From: an uncultured Anaerovibrio sp.
GTDB taxonomy: Bacteria; Bacillota; Negativicutes; Selenomonadales; Selenomonadaceae
Direction of reading: 5' to 3'
Length of the DNA stretch: 64,000 bases
Assembly: GCA_902786545.1 (NCBI GenBank)
Contig: CADACU010000002.1
Span: 1 to 64,000 of the forward strand
Shown: positions 1 through 8,055 of the stretch, piece by piece
How the letters are laid out: each line of letters starts with the position of its first letter
Numbering within the stretch: position 1 is the first letter of the stretch
Position numbers and translations under genes: made by a program
Notes under the pieces: generated by a model
Databases searched by the model: none
The model's input: only the letters and a program-made list of their open reading frames with translations
What the model was told of the DNA's origin: nothing

Positions 1-83
1 TGTGAAAGTTTTTCTGTAAATAATATTAACAATAACCTTTAAGGTCTTCTATGGTAAAATAAAATCATAGGAGGCCTTTTATT

Positions 84-182
84 ATGGCAAGAAAATCTTT
101 CATACTCTCGCCTTGTACACAAAAGCCAAGTTATCACAGCAATTTGCTGGATACCTTGGCTTTTAATATGGGGTTCTCCTAG
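84..182 (+). other. 32-codon micro-ORF overlapping a long hairpin
   Basis: An ATG at 84 is preceded by a good AGGAGG (69-74) and opens a 32-codon frame ending at TAG 182. The frame runs through a large inverted repeat: AAAAGCCAAG at 121-130 pairs with CTTGGCTTTT at 155-164, with a further CAGCAA/TTGCTG pair inside. The frame may be the decayed 5' end of a gene, or the hairpin may be the transcription terminator for the minus-strand ATPase gene that ends at 250. I recognise no family. The rest of 1-249 shows nothing else. Confidence 0.25.
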
Positions 183-249
183 AATATAGCGAACTGTTTA
201 GCATAGAGTACTGTATTCATATGAAATATCACTAGGAAGGTCAATGTGA

Positions 250-1599
250 TTATTCCAATAACAGCCCTGCCATATACAATGGCAAATGTATAACCCCATC
301 TTTTTCCATAATATCTTTTGGATAAAGTACGTATTTATTACCCAGGCGTTTTGAAAAATTATTAATAAATTTATTTAGGGAAGAATGCTTTTTGTAAGTG
401 GCTGACTTAACTTCCACTGGGCAGATAGTGTTTCTTTGCTTTATCAAGAAATCAATTTCCATATTGTTTTCACGCCTGTTTTTATCACTACGTGAATAAA
501 AATATAGTTTATGCCCGGCAGTTCGTAGCATTTGTGCAACTATATTTTCCATCAACATACCTTCGTTGACATTGAGCTTGTCCAAAAGAATGCTTTGGTA
601 CAAGTGATTATCCATATAAGAATTATCCTGAAATGCCAATGTAACCAATAAACCGGTGTCTGCCATATAGATTTTTTGAGTGGTATGGTCTTCACTTAGT
701 TTTAAACCTATGGTTGGCTCGGTGGCGTTAAAACATGGATTAATGACCATGGCTTCATCCAGCCACACAAAAGAGTCTTCATATTCCCGCATTCGGGCTG
801 ATTTACCGAGGGATGATAGCTTGTATTTTTTTTCTTTTTTTGATAATTGACCTGGTATGTCATCAAAAATTGCATAAACCTTGCTCTCATAGCCTGAGGC
901 GAATTTTGCAATATCTTCTTTGTAAAGATGCAGGATACGTCGTTTTATTCTGTCAGCTGCCTGAAAATCACTATTTTTTGCATACGCAGCCACAGCCTGA
1001 GGCATTCCGCCCACAAGCATATAATGCCTGAATTTTATCATAATGCTTCGATGGAGAGTTTGGCCCAGCGGTTTTTTTGACTTGTAATGCTCTTGTATTA
1101 ACGGATAGCTTACTTCATCACCTATTGCCCATAAAAATTCCTCAAAGTCCAAGGGGTACATTTTTATTACTTCTTCTTCAGAGGGGATGACGATGTTTTT
1201 TTTATTTTGCTTAAGGGTTATCAGTGAGCCGGTTTCAATATAATCGTATCTTCCGTCCTCAACAAGATATTTAACTAGTTGCCGTGCTGCCGGGCATAAT
1301 TGTATCTCGTCAAAAATTATTACAGATTCCCGTGGATAAAGCTTAGTCTTGTATGAAGCAGATAATACGGCAAACAGATGGTTAAAATCCTCGCCGACAT
1401 TGTTAAACAGTTCATGAATGTCCCTGCCTGCTTTGGCAAAATCGATTAATATGTAGCTTTTATACTCATTTTTAGCAAATTTTTTAGTAATAAAGCTTTT
1501 GCCTACTCGGCGGGCACCTTCAATGAGTAAAGCACTATTGCCATTATCCATCTTTTTCCATTCCAGCATATTATTGTAGATTTTTCTCTTAATGTCCAT
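250..1599 (-). CDS. ATP-binding protein, AAA_14 + DUF4143
   Basis: This 449-residue protein has a Walker A motif GARRVGKS at residues 28-35 and a Walker B motif VIIFDEIQ at about 93-100 (D97, E98), as in the AAA_14 ATPases. The C-terminal half is DUF4143-like and contains D383 with E396-V-K398, the spacing of a PD-(D/E)XK nuclease fold. Family members are common in gut bacteria; some are thought to act in defence or DNA transactions, but the role is not established. The start at 1599 has TTGGAGATG upstream. The gene stands alone, transcribed away from its neighbour, behind a 33-bp periodic repeat. The frame is complete. Confidence 0.85.
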   Translation of the reverse strand: MDIKRKIYNNMLEWKKMDNGNSALLIEGARRVGKSFITKKFAKNEYKSYILIDFAKAGRDIHELFNNVGEDFNHLFAVLSASYKTKLYPRESVIIFDEIQLCPAARQLVKYLVEDGRYDYIETGSLITLKQNKKNIVIPSEEEVIKMYPLDFEEFLWAIGDEVSYPLIQEHYKSKKPLGQTLHRSIMIKFRHYMLVGGMPQAVAAYAKNSDFQAADRIKRRILHLYKEDIAKFASGYESKVYAIFDDIPGQLSKKEKKYKLSSLGKSARMREYEDSFVWLDEAMVINPCFNATEPTIGLKLSEDHTTQKIYMADTGLLVTLAFQDNSYMDNHLYQSILLDKLNVNEGMLMENIVAQMLRTAGHKLYFYSRSDKNRRENNMEIDFLIKQRNTICPVEVKSATYKKHSSLNKFINNFSKRLGNKYVLYPKDIMEKDGVIHLPLYMAGLLLE

Positions 1600-1624
1600 T
1601 TTTCAACATCTCCAAGGAAAATAT

Positions 1625-1740
1625 TACACCAAAAGGCACTTTTGTTAATGGAATTTTATCACGAAAAGGCACTTTATACAATGCTGTTTTTACACGAAAA
1701 GGCACTTTATACAATGCTGTTTTTACACGAAAATGCATAT
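1625..1740. repeat. 33-bp periodic repeat upstream of the DUF4143 ATPase
   Basis: The box AAAAGGCACTTT occurs at 1631-1642, 1664-1675 and 1697-1708, and a decayed fourth box AAAATGCAT begins at 1730. The register is exactly 33 bp each time. The two central units also share the filler TATACAATGCTGTTTTTACACG. On the minus strand the units read TGTATAAAGTGCC and lie 30-140 bp upstream of the ATPase start, so they could hold its promoter and operator sites. The 33-bp spacing is close to three helical turns and would put repeated boxes on one face of the DNA. The function is inferred. Confidence 0.7.
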
Positions 1741-1871
1741 ATCGATGCATCGTCTCAAAAACGGACAGTTATTGTTTTATATGTGATAGGTTGGAAGACA
1801 AATTCTACAATGGTGATATAATAGAGTTAAGAAATGTGGTCTGGCGAGAGGTGTATAGGGAGGCTGGTTAT

Positions 1872-2318
1872 ATGGCTGAGCAAATAAATGTCAACGAGGA
1901 AGATTTGAAGGAATTTACTGATGGCGAGCCAAAGCAGGATTATGATATGAATGAGGATACCATCAACGCATATCAGGACAAGTATTCTGAGGATGGTTTA
2001 TGGCAGAAAATCAAGAAGTATGCCACCAAAATCGGTCTGGATGTGGTGTATAAAGCCTTGCAGCTGTATTATGTGGCCAGGTCCCCGGAGTGTCCCACCA
2101 GAGTGAAGGCCGGGATATACGGTGCCTTGGGTTACCTGATTGCGCCAATTGACTTTATTCCTGACATTATGCCTGGGGTAGGCTATACCGATGATGCGGC
2201 GGCCATTGCCTTGGCGCTGGTTCTGGCCCAAGCGTATATCACCGATGAGATAAAGCAGCAGGCAAAGGCCAAAATAGCTGATTTCTTTGGGGAGGAATAC
2301 GCCCAAAAAGTTTCTTGA
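1872..2318 (+). CDS. YkvA-family (DUF1232) small membrane-associated protein
   Basis: The product is about 148 residues. The conserved DUF1232 block is visible: an arginine/proline-rich turn followed by a hydrophobic stretch with PIDFIPDIMPGVGYTDD at about residues 93-109, then an alanine-rich helix. This matches the YkvA family, whose function is unknown. I chose ATG 1872 because AGGGAGG lies 8 bases upstream. An in-frame TTG at 1791 would add 27 residues but has no clear ribosome-binding site. The N-terminal third is acidic and not recognisable. The gene is apparently monocistronic. Confidence 0.75.
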   Translation: MAEQINVNEEDLKEFTDGEPKQDYDMNEDTINAYQDKYSEDGLWQKIKKYATKIGLDVVYKALQLYYVARSPECPTRVKAGIYGALGYLIAPIDFIPDIMPGVGYTDDAAAIALALVLAQAYITDEIKQQAKAKIADFFGEEYAQKVS

Positions 2319-2471
2319 CAGGATTGGATAAGAAAACGAGGAAATTAAACCATTGTATAGAATTTTCCGTGTGCTGATCAGTATATGAATATACGAACCA
2401 TGGGCATTGAAATATCGTTGAACAAGTTGCGGATAACTATCCATCGTGATAAAATATATCGAGTTGATTTT

Positions 2472-2500
2472 AGCTGCTGTTATGGACAGCAGCTTTTTGT
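2472..2500 (+). terminator. Hairpin with T-run just ahead of the NdpA-like gene
   Basis: AGCTGCTGT (2472-2480) pairs perfectly with ACAGCAGCT (2486-2494) around a TATGG loop, followed by TTTTGTT. It looks like an intrinsic terminator, but it ends only about 17 bases before the ATG at 2512 and directly abuts the ribosome-binding site TGAGGTGG. It may end transcription from upstream, or act as an attenuator of the following gene. Confidence 0.55.
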
Positions 2501-2511
2501 TGAGGTGGATT

Positions 2512-3513
2512 ATGGTAGTTATCGATAAAGCAATATTGCACATTTTGGATGTCAACGAAGCTAACGAGGTGTTTTCCGACAAGCTTTTAAATATGGATTT
2601 ATCCACGGTGGAATTTCTCATAAAGCACATTGAGAAGTCTGTGACCAGCCAGGATGCCAAGAAGGGGACCTTTTATACCGACAGCGAGTTTAAATCACTG
2701 GTGGAAGGCTATAAGAATGAGGAAATGGATTTTATCGCCCTTTCCCGGGAAATAGCCGCTTCCCTGTACAAGCTGCTGATTACGGCTGAGGCGGTGACTT
2801 CGGCCGATGTGCTTATCTGCGATGCCCGTATTGATGAGGTGCGGCAGCTGGTGATTTTTAAATGCAATAATCATCAGGGCTATGTGCATCAGGTGAATGT
2901 GGACGAGGAAGGCAAGATAAACACCGAGCTGGTAAATAATTATGCCATATTGCCGGGACTTACCCAAAAAATGGACGAATTTGTATTTATTAACCTGGAA
3001 AATATGGAGGTTTTATCCAAATCCAGAAAATATAATGTGGACGGCAATGCCATTTACCTTATTCCGGAGCTGTTGCTGGAATGCGGTCAGACTCCGTCCC
3101 CGGCCGAGACCATCAAGGAAATCAACAAGGTGGTCAAAAAAGTGGCGGAGGCCTATTGCCAGGACGAAGTGGCGGCGGTGACGGCAGTAAAGAATTTCAT
3201 CTCGGAAAATATTCAAAATGAGGCAGTGATTGACCCGGTGGCCGTGGGCAAGGAGGTTTTTCAGGATAACCCGTCCATGCAGGCTGATTACAGTCAGGCC
3301 ATGGAAGAAGCTGGCTTTGCGGAACCGGTGGAGGTCAATCAGGAGGCCACCTTGAAGAAAATGCGCAAGCACAAGCTTAGTACCGATACCGGTATAGAGA
3401 TAACCATTCCCACTGATTATTTTGAGAACACGGAGTTTGTGGAATTTTTCAAAAACGATGATGGCTCTATGTCCATTACCCTGAAAAATATCCAGAACAT
3501 TATTAACAGGTGA
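2512..3513 (+). CDS. Nucleoid-associated protein, NdpA/YejK-like (PF04245)
   Basis: The 333-residue protein begins MVVIDKAILHILDVN, the typical start of the 37-kDa nucleoid-associated family: a conserved beta strand followed by a short acidic insert. The size fits (E. coli YejK is about 335 residues). The family binds the nucleoid; its biochemical role is not defined. ATG 2512 is preferred over the in-frame codon at 2446 because TGAGGTGG sits just upstream and the family N-terminus starts here. The 3' end lies 4 bases from the next gene, so it is probably cotranscribed with hflX. Confidence 0.8.
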   Translation: MVVIDKAILHILDVNEANEVFSDKLLNMDLSTVEFLIKHIEKSVTSQDAKKGTFYTDSEFKSLVEGYKNEEMDFIALSREIAASLYKLLITAEAVTSADVLICDARIDEVRQLVIFKCNNHQGYVHQVNVDEEGKINTELVNNYAILPGLTQKMDEFVFINLENMEVLSKSRKYNVDGNAIYLIPELLLECGQTPSPAETIKEINKVVKKVAEAYCQDEVAAVTAVKNFISENIQNEAVIDPVAVGKEVFQDNPSMQADYSQAMEEAGFAEPVEVNQEATLKKMRKHKLSTDTGIEITIPTDYFENTEFVEFFKNDDGSMSITLKNIQNIINR

Positions 3514-3517
3514 TTGT

Positions 3518-5329
3518 ATGCAGGTAAACGGAAATCTGGCCAATATAAAAGCCGGCGTTATCAGCCAGTTGGAATCCCTCTATGACATCGAGGCCCCTTC
3601 CGGCCAGATTATCACCCGGGAAGCAGCGGAAAAAATGCTGGAGCTGACGGATGTTTTGGGGCGGGAGGTTGCGGTATACATTAACCGCAAGGGTAATGTT
3701 ATCAAGGTGTCCGTCGGAGACGATGCCACGGTGGAATTGCCGGAGGTGAAGCAGCGGAGCAATATACGCCTGTCCGGGGTGCGGTGCATTCATACCCATC
3801 CCAGCAGTGATACCCGGCTTAGCGGTCCGGATATATCCTCGCTGAAAAGCCTGCGGTTTGACTGTATGGTGGCTATTGGCCGGAAAAACGGCAAGATATA
3901 CGGCAGTATGGGGTTTCTTACCGGGGAACAGACCGAGGACGGGGATTATATTGTCCGGGGCACGAAGGAAATCCCCCTAAAGGAGCTTAATGCCATAGAT
4001 CTGGTTCAGTTAGTGGTAATGGTCAATAATGAACTGGGGAAAAATCAGCTGAAGGATACCCAGGATCGGCCGGAAAAGGCCATATTGGCCGGCGTAGCAT
4101 TTAGTAGCACCAGGGATGGCTGGCAGGTGGAGGACTCCCTGGCTGAATTAAAGGGGTTGGCGGAAACGGCCGGCGCTCAGGTGGTGGCCCAGGTCATTCA
4201 AAATAAGGATAAGCCGGATAATGCCTATTTTCTGGGCAAGGGCAAGGTGGAGGAAATCGCTATGCTGGCCCAGAATGTGGAGGCGGACCTTTTAATAGTA
4301 GATGATGAGATTTCCCCATCACAGCAACGGAATTTGGAATTGAATACCGGCCTGAGAGTGGTGGACCGGACGGCTCTGATTTTGGATATATTTGCCCAGC
4401 GGGCCCGGTCCAGTGCCGGCAAACTGCAGGTAGAGCTGGCCCAGTTGAAATATAATCTGCCACGGCTGGGAGGACAGGGACTGGTACTCTCCCGACTGGG
4501 GGGCGGTATTGGCACCAGAGGTCCCGGGGAAACCAAACTGGAAATGGACCGGCGCCGGATTCATGGGCGCATTCATGAGCTGGAGGAAAAAATAAGAAAG
4601 CTGAAGGAACAGCGGAGTCTGCACCGAAAGCAGCGCAAGCATTCTGCCTTGGCGTCGGCGGCGCTGGTGGGCTATACCAATGCGGGGAAATCCACCATTT
4701 TAAACGCCCTGTCCGATGCGGAGGTTTTGGCAGAGGACAAGCTGTTTGCCACATTGGATCCTACTACCCGTCTGGTGAATTTGGATGATAAGCAGCAAAT
4801 TCTCTTGACAGATACGGTTGGCTTTATACAAAAGCTGCCCCACACCTTGGTCAGTGCCTTTCAGGCCACCCTGGAGGAGACCACGGAAGCTGATTTGCTG
4901 GTGCATGTGGTGGATGCCAGCAATCCAAATTATGAATTGCAGATAAAGGCTGTTATGCAGGTGTTGGAGGAAATCGGTGCCAAGGAAAAGCCGGCTATCT
5001 TTGTTTTTAATAAGGCAGATCGGCTTATGGAAGACGGTGGCAGTGACTTTGATGCCATGCGTATGTTGCAGGACCGGGACGGAGTGGTCATATCGGCCCA
5101 AAGTCAGATCGGACTGGGGGAATTGCGGGAAAAGCTGGCCAGCTTCTTCAACCGGGGGAAGGTGGTTTTAAAGCTGTGCATTCCGTATACGGAGGGCAGT
5201 CTTGTGACCAGGCTGCATAACGAGGCCCATATTTTGAATACAGATTATGGTGAAAACGGTACCCTGGTGGAAGCCGAATTGCCGGTAACCGAGGCAGAGC
5301 CGTATTTGCCATATGAGATTAAGGAGTAG
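3518..5329 (+). CDS. hflX: GTPase HflX with extra N-terminal JAMM-like domain
   Basis: HflX is a ribosome-associated GTPase that splits or rescues stalled 70S ribosomes. The HflX domain covers about residues 190-370, with the glycine-rich linker GGIGTRGPGETK. The G domain follows: P-loop GYTNAGKST (about 385-393), DTVGFI (about 431) and NKAD (about 498). At 603 residues it is far longer than E. coli HflX (426). The first ~185 residues hold E50 and H92-x-H94-x7-S102-x2-D105, the exact JAMM/MPN+ metalloprotease signature also found in RadC. The gene follows the NdpA-like gene by 4 bases and ends 4 bases before the PLP lyase, which suggests one operon. Confidence 0.93.
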   Translation: MQVNGNLANIKAGVISQLESLYDIEAPSGQIITREAAEKMLELTDVLGREVAVYINRKGNVIKVSVGDDATVELPEVKQRSNIRLSGVRCIHTHPSSDTRLSGPDISSLKSLRFDCMVAIGRKNGKIYGSMGFLTGEQTEDGDYIVRGTKEIPLKELNAIDLVQLVVMVNNELGKNQLKDTQDRPEKAILAGVAFSSTRDGWQVEDSLAELKGLAETAGAQVVAQVIQNKDKPDNAYFLGKGKVEEIAMLAQNVEADLLIVDDEISPSQQRNLELNTGLRVVDRTALILDIFAQRARSSAGKLQVELAQLKYNLPRLGGQGLVLSRLGGGIGTRGPGETKLEMDRRRIHGRIHELEEKIRKLKEQRSLHRKQRKHSALASAALVGYTNAGKSTILNALSDAEVLAEDKLFATLDPTTRLVNLDDKQQILLTDTVGFIQKLPHTLVSAFQATLEETTEADLLVHVVDASNPNYELQIKAVMQVLEEIGAKEKPAIFVFNKADRLMEDGGSDFDAMRMLQDRDGVVISAQSQIGLGELREKLASFFNRGKVVLKLCIPYTEGSLVTRLHNEAHILNTDYGENGTLVEAELPVTEAEPYLPYEIKE

Positions 5330-5333
5330 AATA

Positions 5334-6575
5334 ATGGCTTTTTCAGATAAATTGATGGAATTAAAAAAACAGGTTATGGCGGAAAGCCAGCCCATGTTTC
5401 AGCGGATTGACAATATTGCTGAGATAAATACCCTGAAGGTGTTGGATGCCATGCGGGAGTGCCAGGTGGGGGAGAGTCACTTTAACACCACATCCGGCTA
5501 TGCTTACAGTGATGTGGGACGGATGAAGGCGGATGAGCTGTATGCCAAGGTGTTTGGCGCAGAACGGGCTTTGGTACGCACCCAATTAGTATCCGGTACC
5601 CATACCCTGGCTACGGTGCTGTTTGGCATACTTCGTCCGGGGGATAAGCTGGTTTCCCTGACCGGGGCACCATATGACACCATGCAGACCGTGATTGGCT
5701 ATGCGGCAGAAAGCAAGGGGTCATTAAAGGAATTTGGTATAAAATACGATGAGCTGGATATGGTTGACGGCAAGGTGGATATGGCCGGCATTGCGGCCAA
5801 GCTTACCCCTGATACCAAAATGGTACTTATCCAGCGGTCCCGGGGGTACTCGTTGCGGGACCCATTGAGTATCGCGGATATTGAGGCCATCTGTACCGAG
5901 GTGCATCGGGTAAAGCCGGATTGTGTCTGCTTTGTTGATAATTGCTACGGTGAATTTGTGGATACCAAGGAACCGGTTCAGGTGGGGGCCGACATTATGG
6001 CCGGCTCCCTTATCAAAAATCCTGGGGGCGGTATTGCCCTTACCGGTGGCTATATTGTAGGCAGGGATGAGTTGGTGGAGCTGGCCTCCTATCGGTTGAC
6101 TTCCCCAGGCATGGGGGATGAGCTGGGGGCGTCCCTGGCCAATAACCGGATGATTTTCCAGGGGCTGTTTATGGCTCCGCATGTGGTGGCTCAGGCCATC
6201 AAGGGGGCTGTATTTGCCGCCGGGCTGTTCAGTAAGCTTGGCTACAACACCTTGCCATTGCCTACCGATGTGCGGGGGGATATTATTCAGGCAGTGCAGC
6301 TCAATTCACCGGAAAAATTGGTGGCCTTCTGCGGTGGCATTCAAAAGTATTCACCGGTGGATTCCTTTGCGGCACCGGAGCCGTGGGATATGCCAGGCTA
6401 TGAGGACCAGGTTATTATGGCGGCTGGTACCTTTGTACAGGGGGCATCCATTGAACTGAGTGCTGATGGTCCGATGCGGGCACCATACAATGTATATATG
6501 CAGGGCGGCGTTACCTTTGAACACGCTGTTATCGGTATTATGGGAGCAGCCCAGGCCATTGAGGACTTGCAGTAA
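5334..6575 (+). CDS. PLP-dependent methionine gamma-lyase-like / aluminium-resistance family protein
   Basis: The 413-residue protein belongs to the fold-type I PLP family annotated as aluminium resistance protein or Met_gamma_lyase (PF06838). Recognisable parts are the N-terminal helix, the cofactor-binding stretch LVSGTHTLATVLFG, and the probable Schiff-base lysine K228 in GSLIKNPGGGIALTGGYIVG. The true substrate of the family is uncertain. Start ATG 5334 follows AAGGAG at 5321-5326, inside the end of hflX. The longer frame from 5313 would only add seven unlikely residues. It is the last gene of the operon, ahead of a bidirectional terminator. Confidence 0.85.
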   Translation: MAFSDKLMELKKQVMAESQPMFQRIDNIAEINTLKVLDAMRECQVGESHFNTTSGYAYSDVGRMKADELYAKVFGAERALVRTQLVSGTHTLATVLFGILRPGDKLVSLTGAPYDTMQTVIGYAAESKGSLKEFGIKYDELDMVDGKVDMAGIAAKLTPDTKMVLIQRSRGYSLRDPLSIADIEAICTEVHRVKPDCVCFVDNCYGEFVDTKEPVQVGADIMAGSLIKNPGGGIALTGGYIVGRDELVELASYRLTSPGMGDELGASLANNRMIFQGLFMAPHVVAQAIKGAVFAAGLFSKLGYNTLPLPTDVRGDIIQAVQLNSPEKLVAFCGGIQKYSPVDSFAAPEPWDMPGYEDQVIMAAGTFVQGASIELSADGPMRAPYNVYMQGGVTFEHAVIGIMGAAQAIEDLQ

Positions 6576-6580
6576 AAAAT

Positions 6581-6618
6581 AAGGGATATAGCAGATATTC
6601 ATCTGTTATATCCCTTTT
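6581..6618. terminator. Bidirectional intrinsic terminator
   Basis: AAGGGATATAGCAGAT and ATCTGTTATATCCCTT form a stem of about 16 bp with one mismatch and an ATTC loop, with T-rich DNA on the right and A-rich DNA on the left. It lies between the convergent PLP-lyase gene (plus) and aminotransferase gene (minus) and can serve both. Confidence 0.85.
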
Positions 6619-6631
6619 ATAGTGCCGATAA

Positions 6632-7930
6632 TTATTTAATTACGGTTCCCATTACATCATCCAGAGTGTTCAGCACATTGTTGATATCCTGCTCGGTGAT
6701 GACCAGCGGTGGCTGGAAGGCCATTACATTGCGGCTGATGCCGTTCTTGCCGATAATGAAGCCCCGGTTTTTCATTTCTTCCAGAATCATATCCAGCTCG
6801 TCGGCCGCCGGACTCTGGTCCGCGTGGACGAATTCGGCCCCTCGCATCAAGCCATAGCCCCGGATATCCCCAATAATAGGGTATTTTTTCTGCAGCTCCA
6901 CCAGTCCGTCATACAGCTGTTGGCCTCGCTCCCGGGCATTTTTCATCAAATCGTGCTTCTCAATGTAGTTCAGTACCCCAAGCCCAGCCATAGAGGATAC
7001 TGGGTTGCCACCCAGAGTAGATGCACCAGGCTTAGTGTAGCTGTCGGCAATCTTGGCCGTGGCCGTAAAGGCGGAAATAGGGGCTCCGTTGCCCAGAGCC
7101 TTGGCCATGGTCATAATGTCCGGTGCTACATCGTAGTTTTCAATGGCAAACATCTTGCCGGTACGGGCAAAGCCAGTCTGGACCTCGTCGATTATCAGCA
7201 AGGCGCCGTAATGCTCCAGAATTTCCTTCACCCGCTTGAAATACCCCTTCGGTGGGGTAATGATGCCGGCGTTGCCCTGAATGGCCTCGGCAATCATCGC
7301 CGCCGGATGACCGCTGGTTGCCGTCTTGATAATATCCTCCACAGCATTGGCACAGGCCAGATCACATTCCGGATACCTTTTGCCCATAGGACAGCGGTAG
7401 CAGTATGCGTTTGGTGCAAAATGGATACCACCGCAAGGATGGGGGTCAGTGCGCCACATCTGAATGCCGGTCACACTCATGGTCAGCTTGGTGCGGCCGT
7501 GGAGTCCGTTTCGCAGACTGATGAACTCGTCATTGCCGGTGTAGATGGAGGCCAGCAGCATAGCTCCTTCGTTGGCTTCAGTACCAGTGGAGCAAAAGAA
7601 GGTCTTCTGCAAATCCCCCGGTGTCACCTGGGCCAGCTTTTCTGCCAAGTTGACGAAATTTTCGGTAAGGTAAATATTGCACACATGTTGCAGGGACTGA
7701 ACCTGCTTTACTACATTATCATTGATTTCCGGATTGCAATGACCGCAGTTTATAACCGAGACACCGGCGAAGCAGTCCAGATATTTCTTTCCTTCACTGT
7801 CAAACAGGTATTGCATTTCACCCTTGACGAACTGACGAGGCTCTTTATAGAAGTGGGCCAGACAAGGCATAATATATTTTTTCTTCTTTTCCAGTATGGC
7901 TTCCGGGCCAATAGGCTTTTCCAATGACAT
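6632..7930 (-). CDS. Class III (ornithine/GABA-type) aminotransferase
   Basis: This 432-residue PLP enzyme has STGTEAN (114-120, phosphate contact), D248 in IIDEVQTG (pyridine nitrogen) and catalytic K277 in TMAKALGNG. The family transfers an amino group from an omega-amine such as ornithine, acetylornithine, GABA or beta-alanine to 2-oxoglutarate, pyruvate or glyoxylate; the substrate cannot be read from sequence alone. An insert around residues 177-193 carries four cysteines (C-x2-C-x8-C-x3-C). Start ATG 7930 has GGAGGT seven bases upstream. A TTG two codons earlier is in frame but less likely. No biosynthetic partner is next to it. Confidence 0.85.
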   Translation of the reverse strand: MSLEKPIGPEAILEKKKKYIMPCLAHFYKEPRQFVKGEMQYLFDSEGKKYLDCFAGVSVINCGHCNPEINDNVVKQVQSLQHVCNIYLTENFVNLAEKLAQVTPGDLQKTFFCSTGTEANEGAMLLASIYTGNDEFISLRNGLHGRTKLTMSVTGIQMWRTDPHPCGGIHFAPNAYCYRCPMGKRYPECDLACANAVEDIIKTATSGHPAAMIAEAIQGNAGIITPPKGYFKRVKEILEHYGALLIIDEVQTGFARTGKMFAIENYDVAPDIMTMAKALGNGAPISAFTATAKIADSYTKPGASTLGGNPVSSMAGLGVLNYIEKHDLMKNARERGQQLYDGLVELQKKYPIIGDIRGYGLMRGAEFVHADQSPAADELDMILEEMKNRGFIIGKNGISRNVMAFQPPLVITEQDINNVLNTLDDVMGTVIK

Positions 7931-7983
7931 TATCAATACCTCCTAGAATTTTAATAATTAGGAATTAGGAATGGGGAATTTCT

Positions 7984-8032
7984 CCTCGGCTCCCTTGGGG
8001 GAGCTGGCATCTTTAGATGACTGAGGGGGTAG
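7984..8032 (+). repeat. Dispersed 49-bp nested-hairpin repeat, copy 1
   Basis: The core CCTCGGCTCCCTTGGGGGAG, followed by CTGGCATCTTTAGATGACTGAGGGGGTAG, contains two nested hairpins: GCTCCC/GGGAGC, and CATCT/AGATG, enclosed by CTC/GAG. AT-rich flanks of the GGAATTAGGAAT and GGAATGAGGAATT type bracket it. It lies between two minus-strand genes. The same core recurs at 24689-24737, 40426-40474 (opposite strand) and 49593-49641. Confidence 0.85.
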
Positions 8033-8055
8033 TGATGGAATTGGGAATGAGGAAT

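Noticed and set aside
84..182. Transposase remnant from the 5' micro-ORF
   Set aside because: Only 32 codons and no recognisable domain, so no family can be named.
2405..2440. GTTGAACAAGTTGCGGATAACT resembling the repeat-family 3' end
   Set aside because: Too degenerate, no hairpins, not in the same arrangement before a -10 box.
6824..7927. Long plus-strand frame opposite the aminotransferase gene
   Set aside because: Exact shadow of a well-supported enzyme gene; no motifs.
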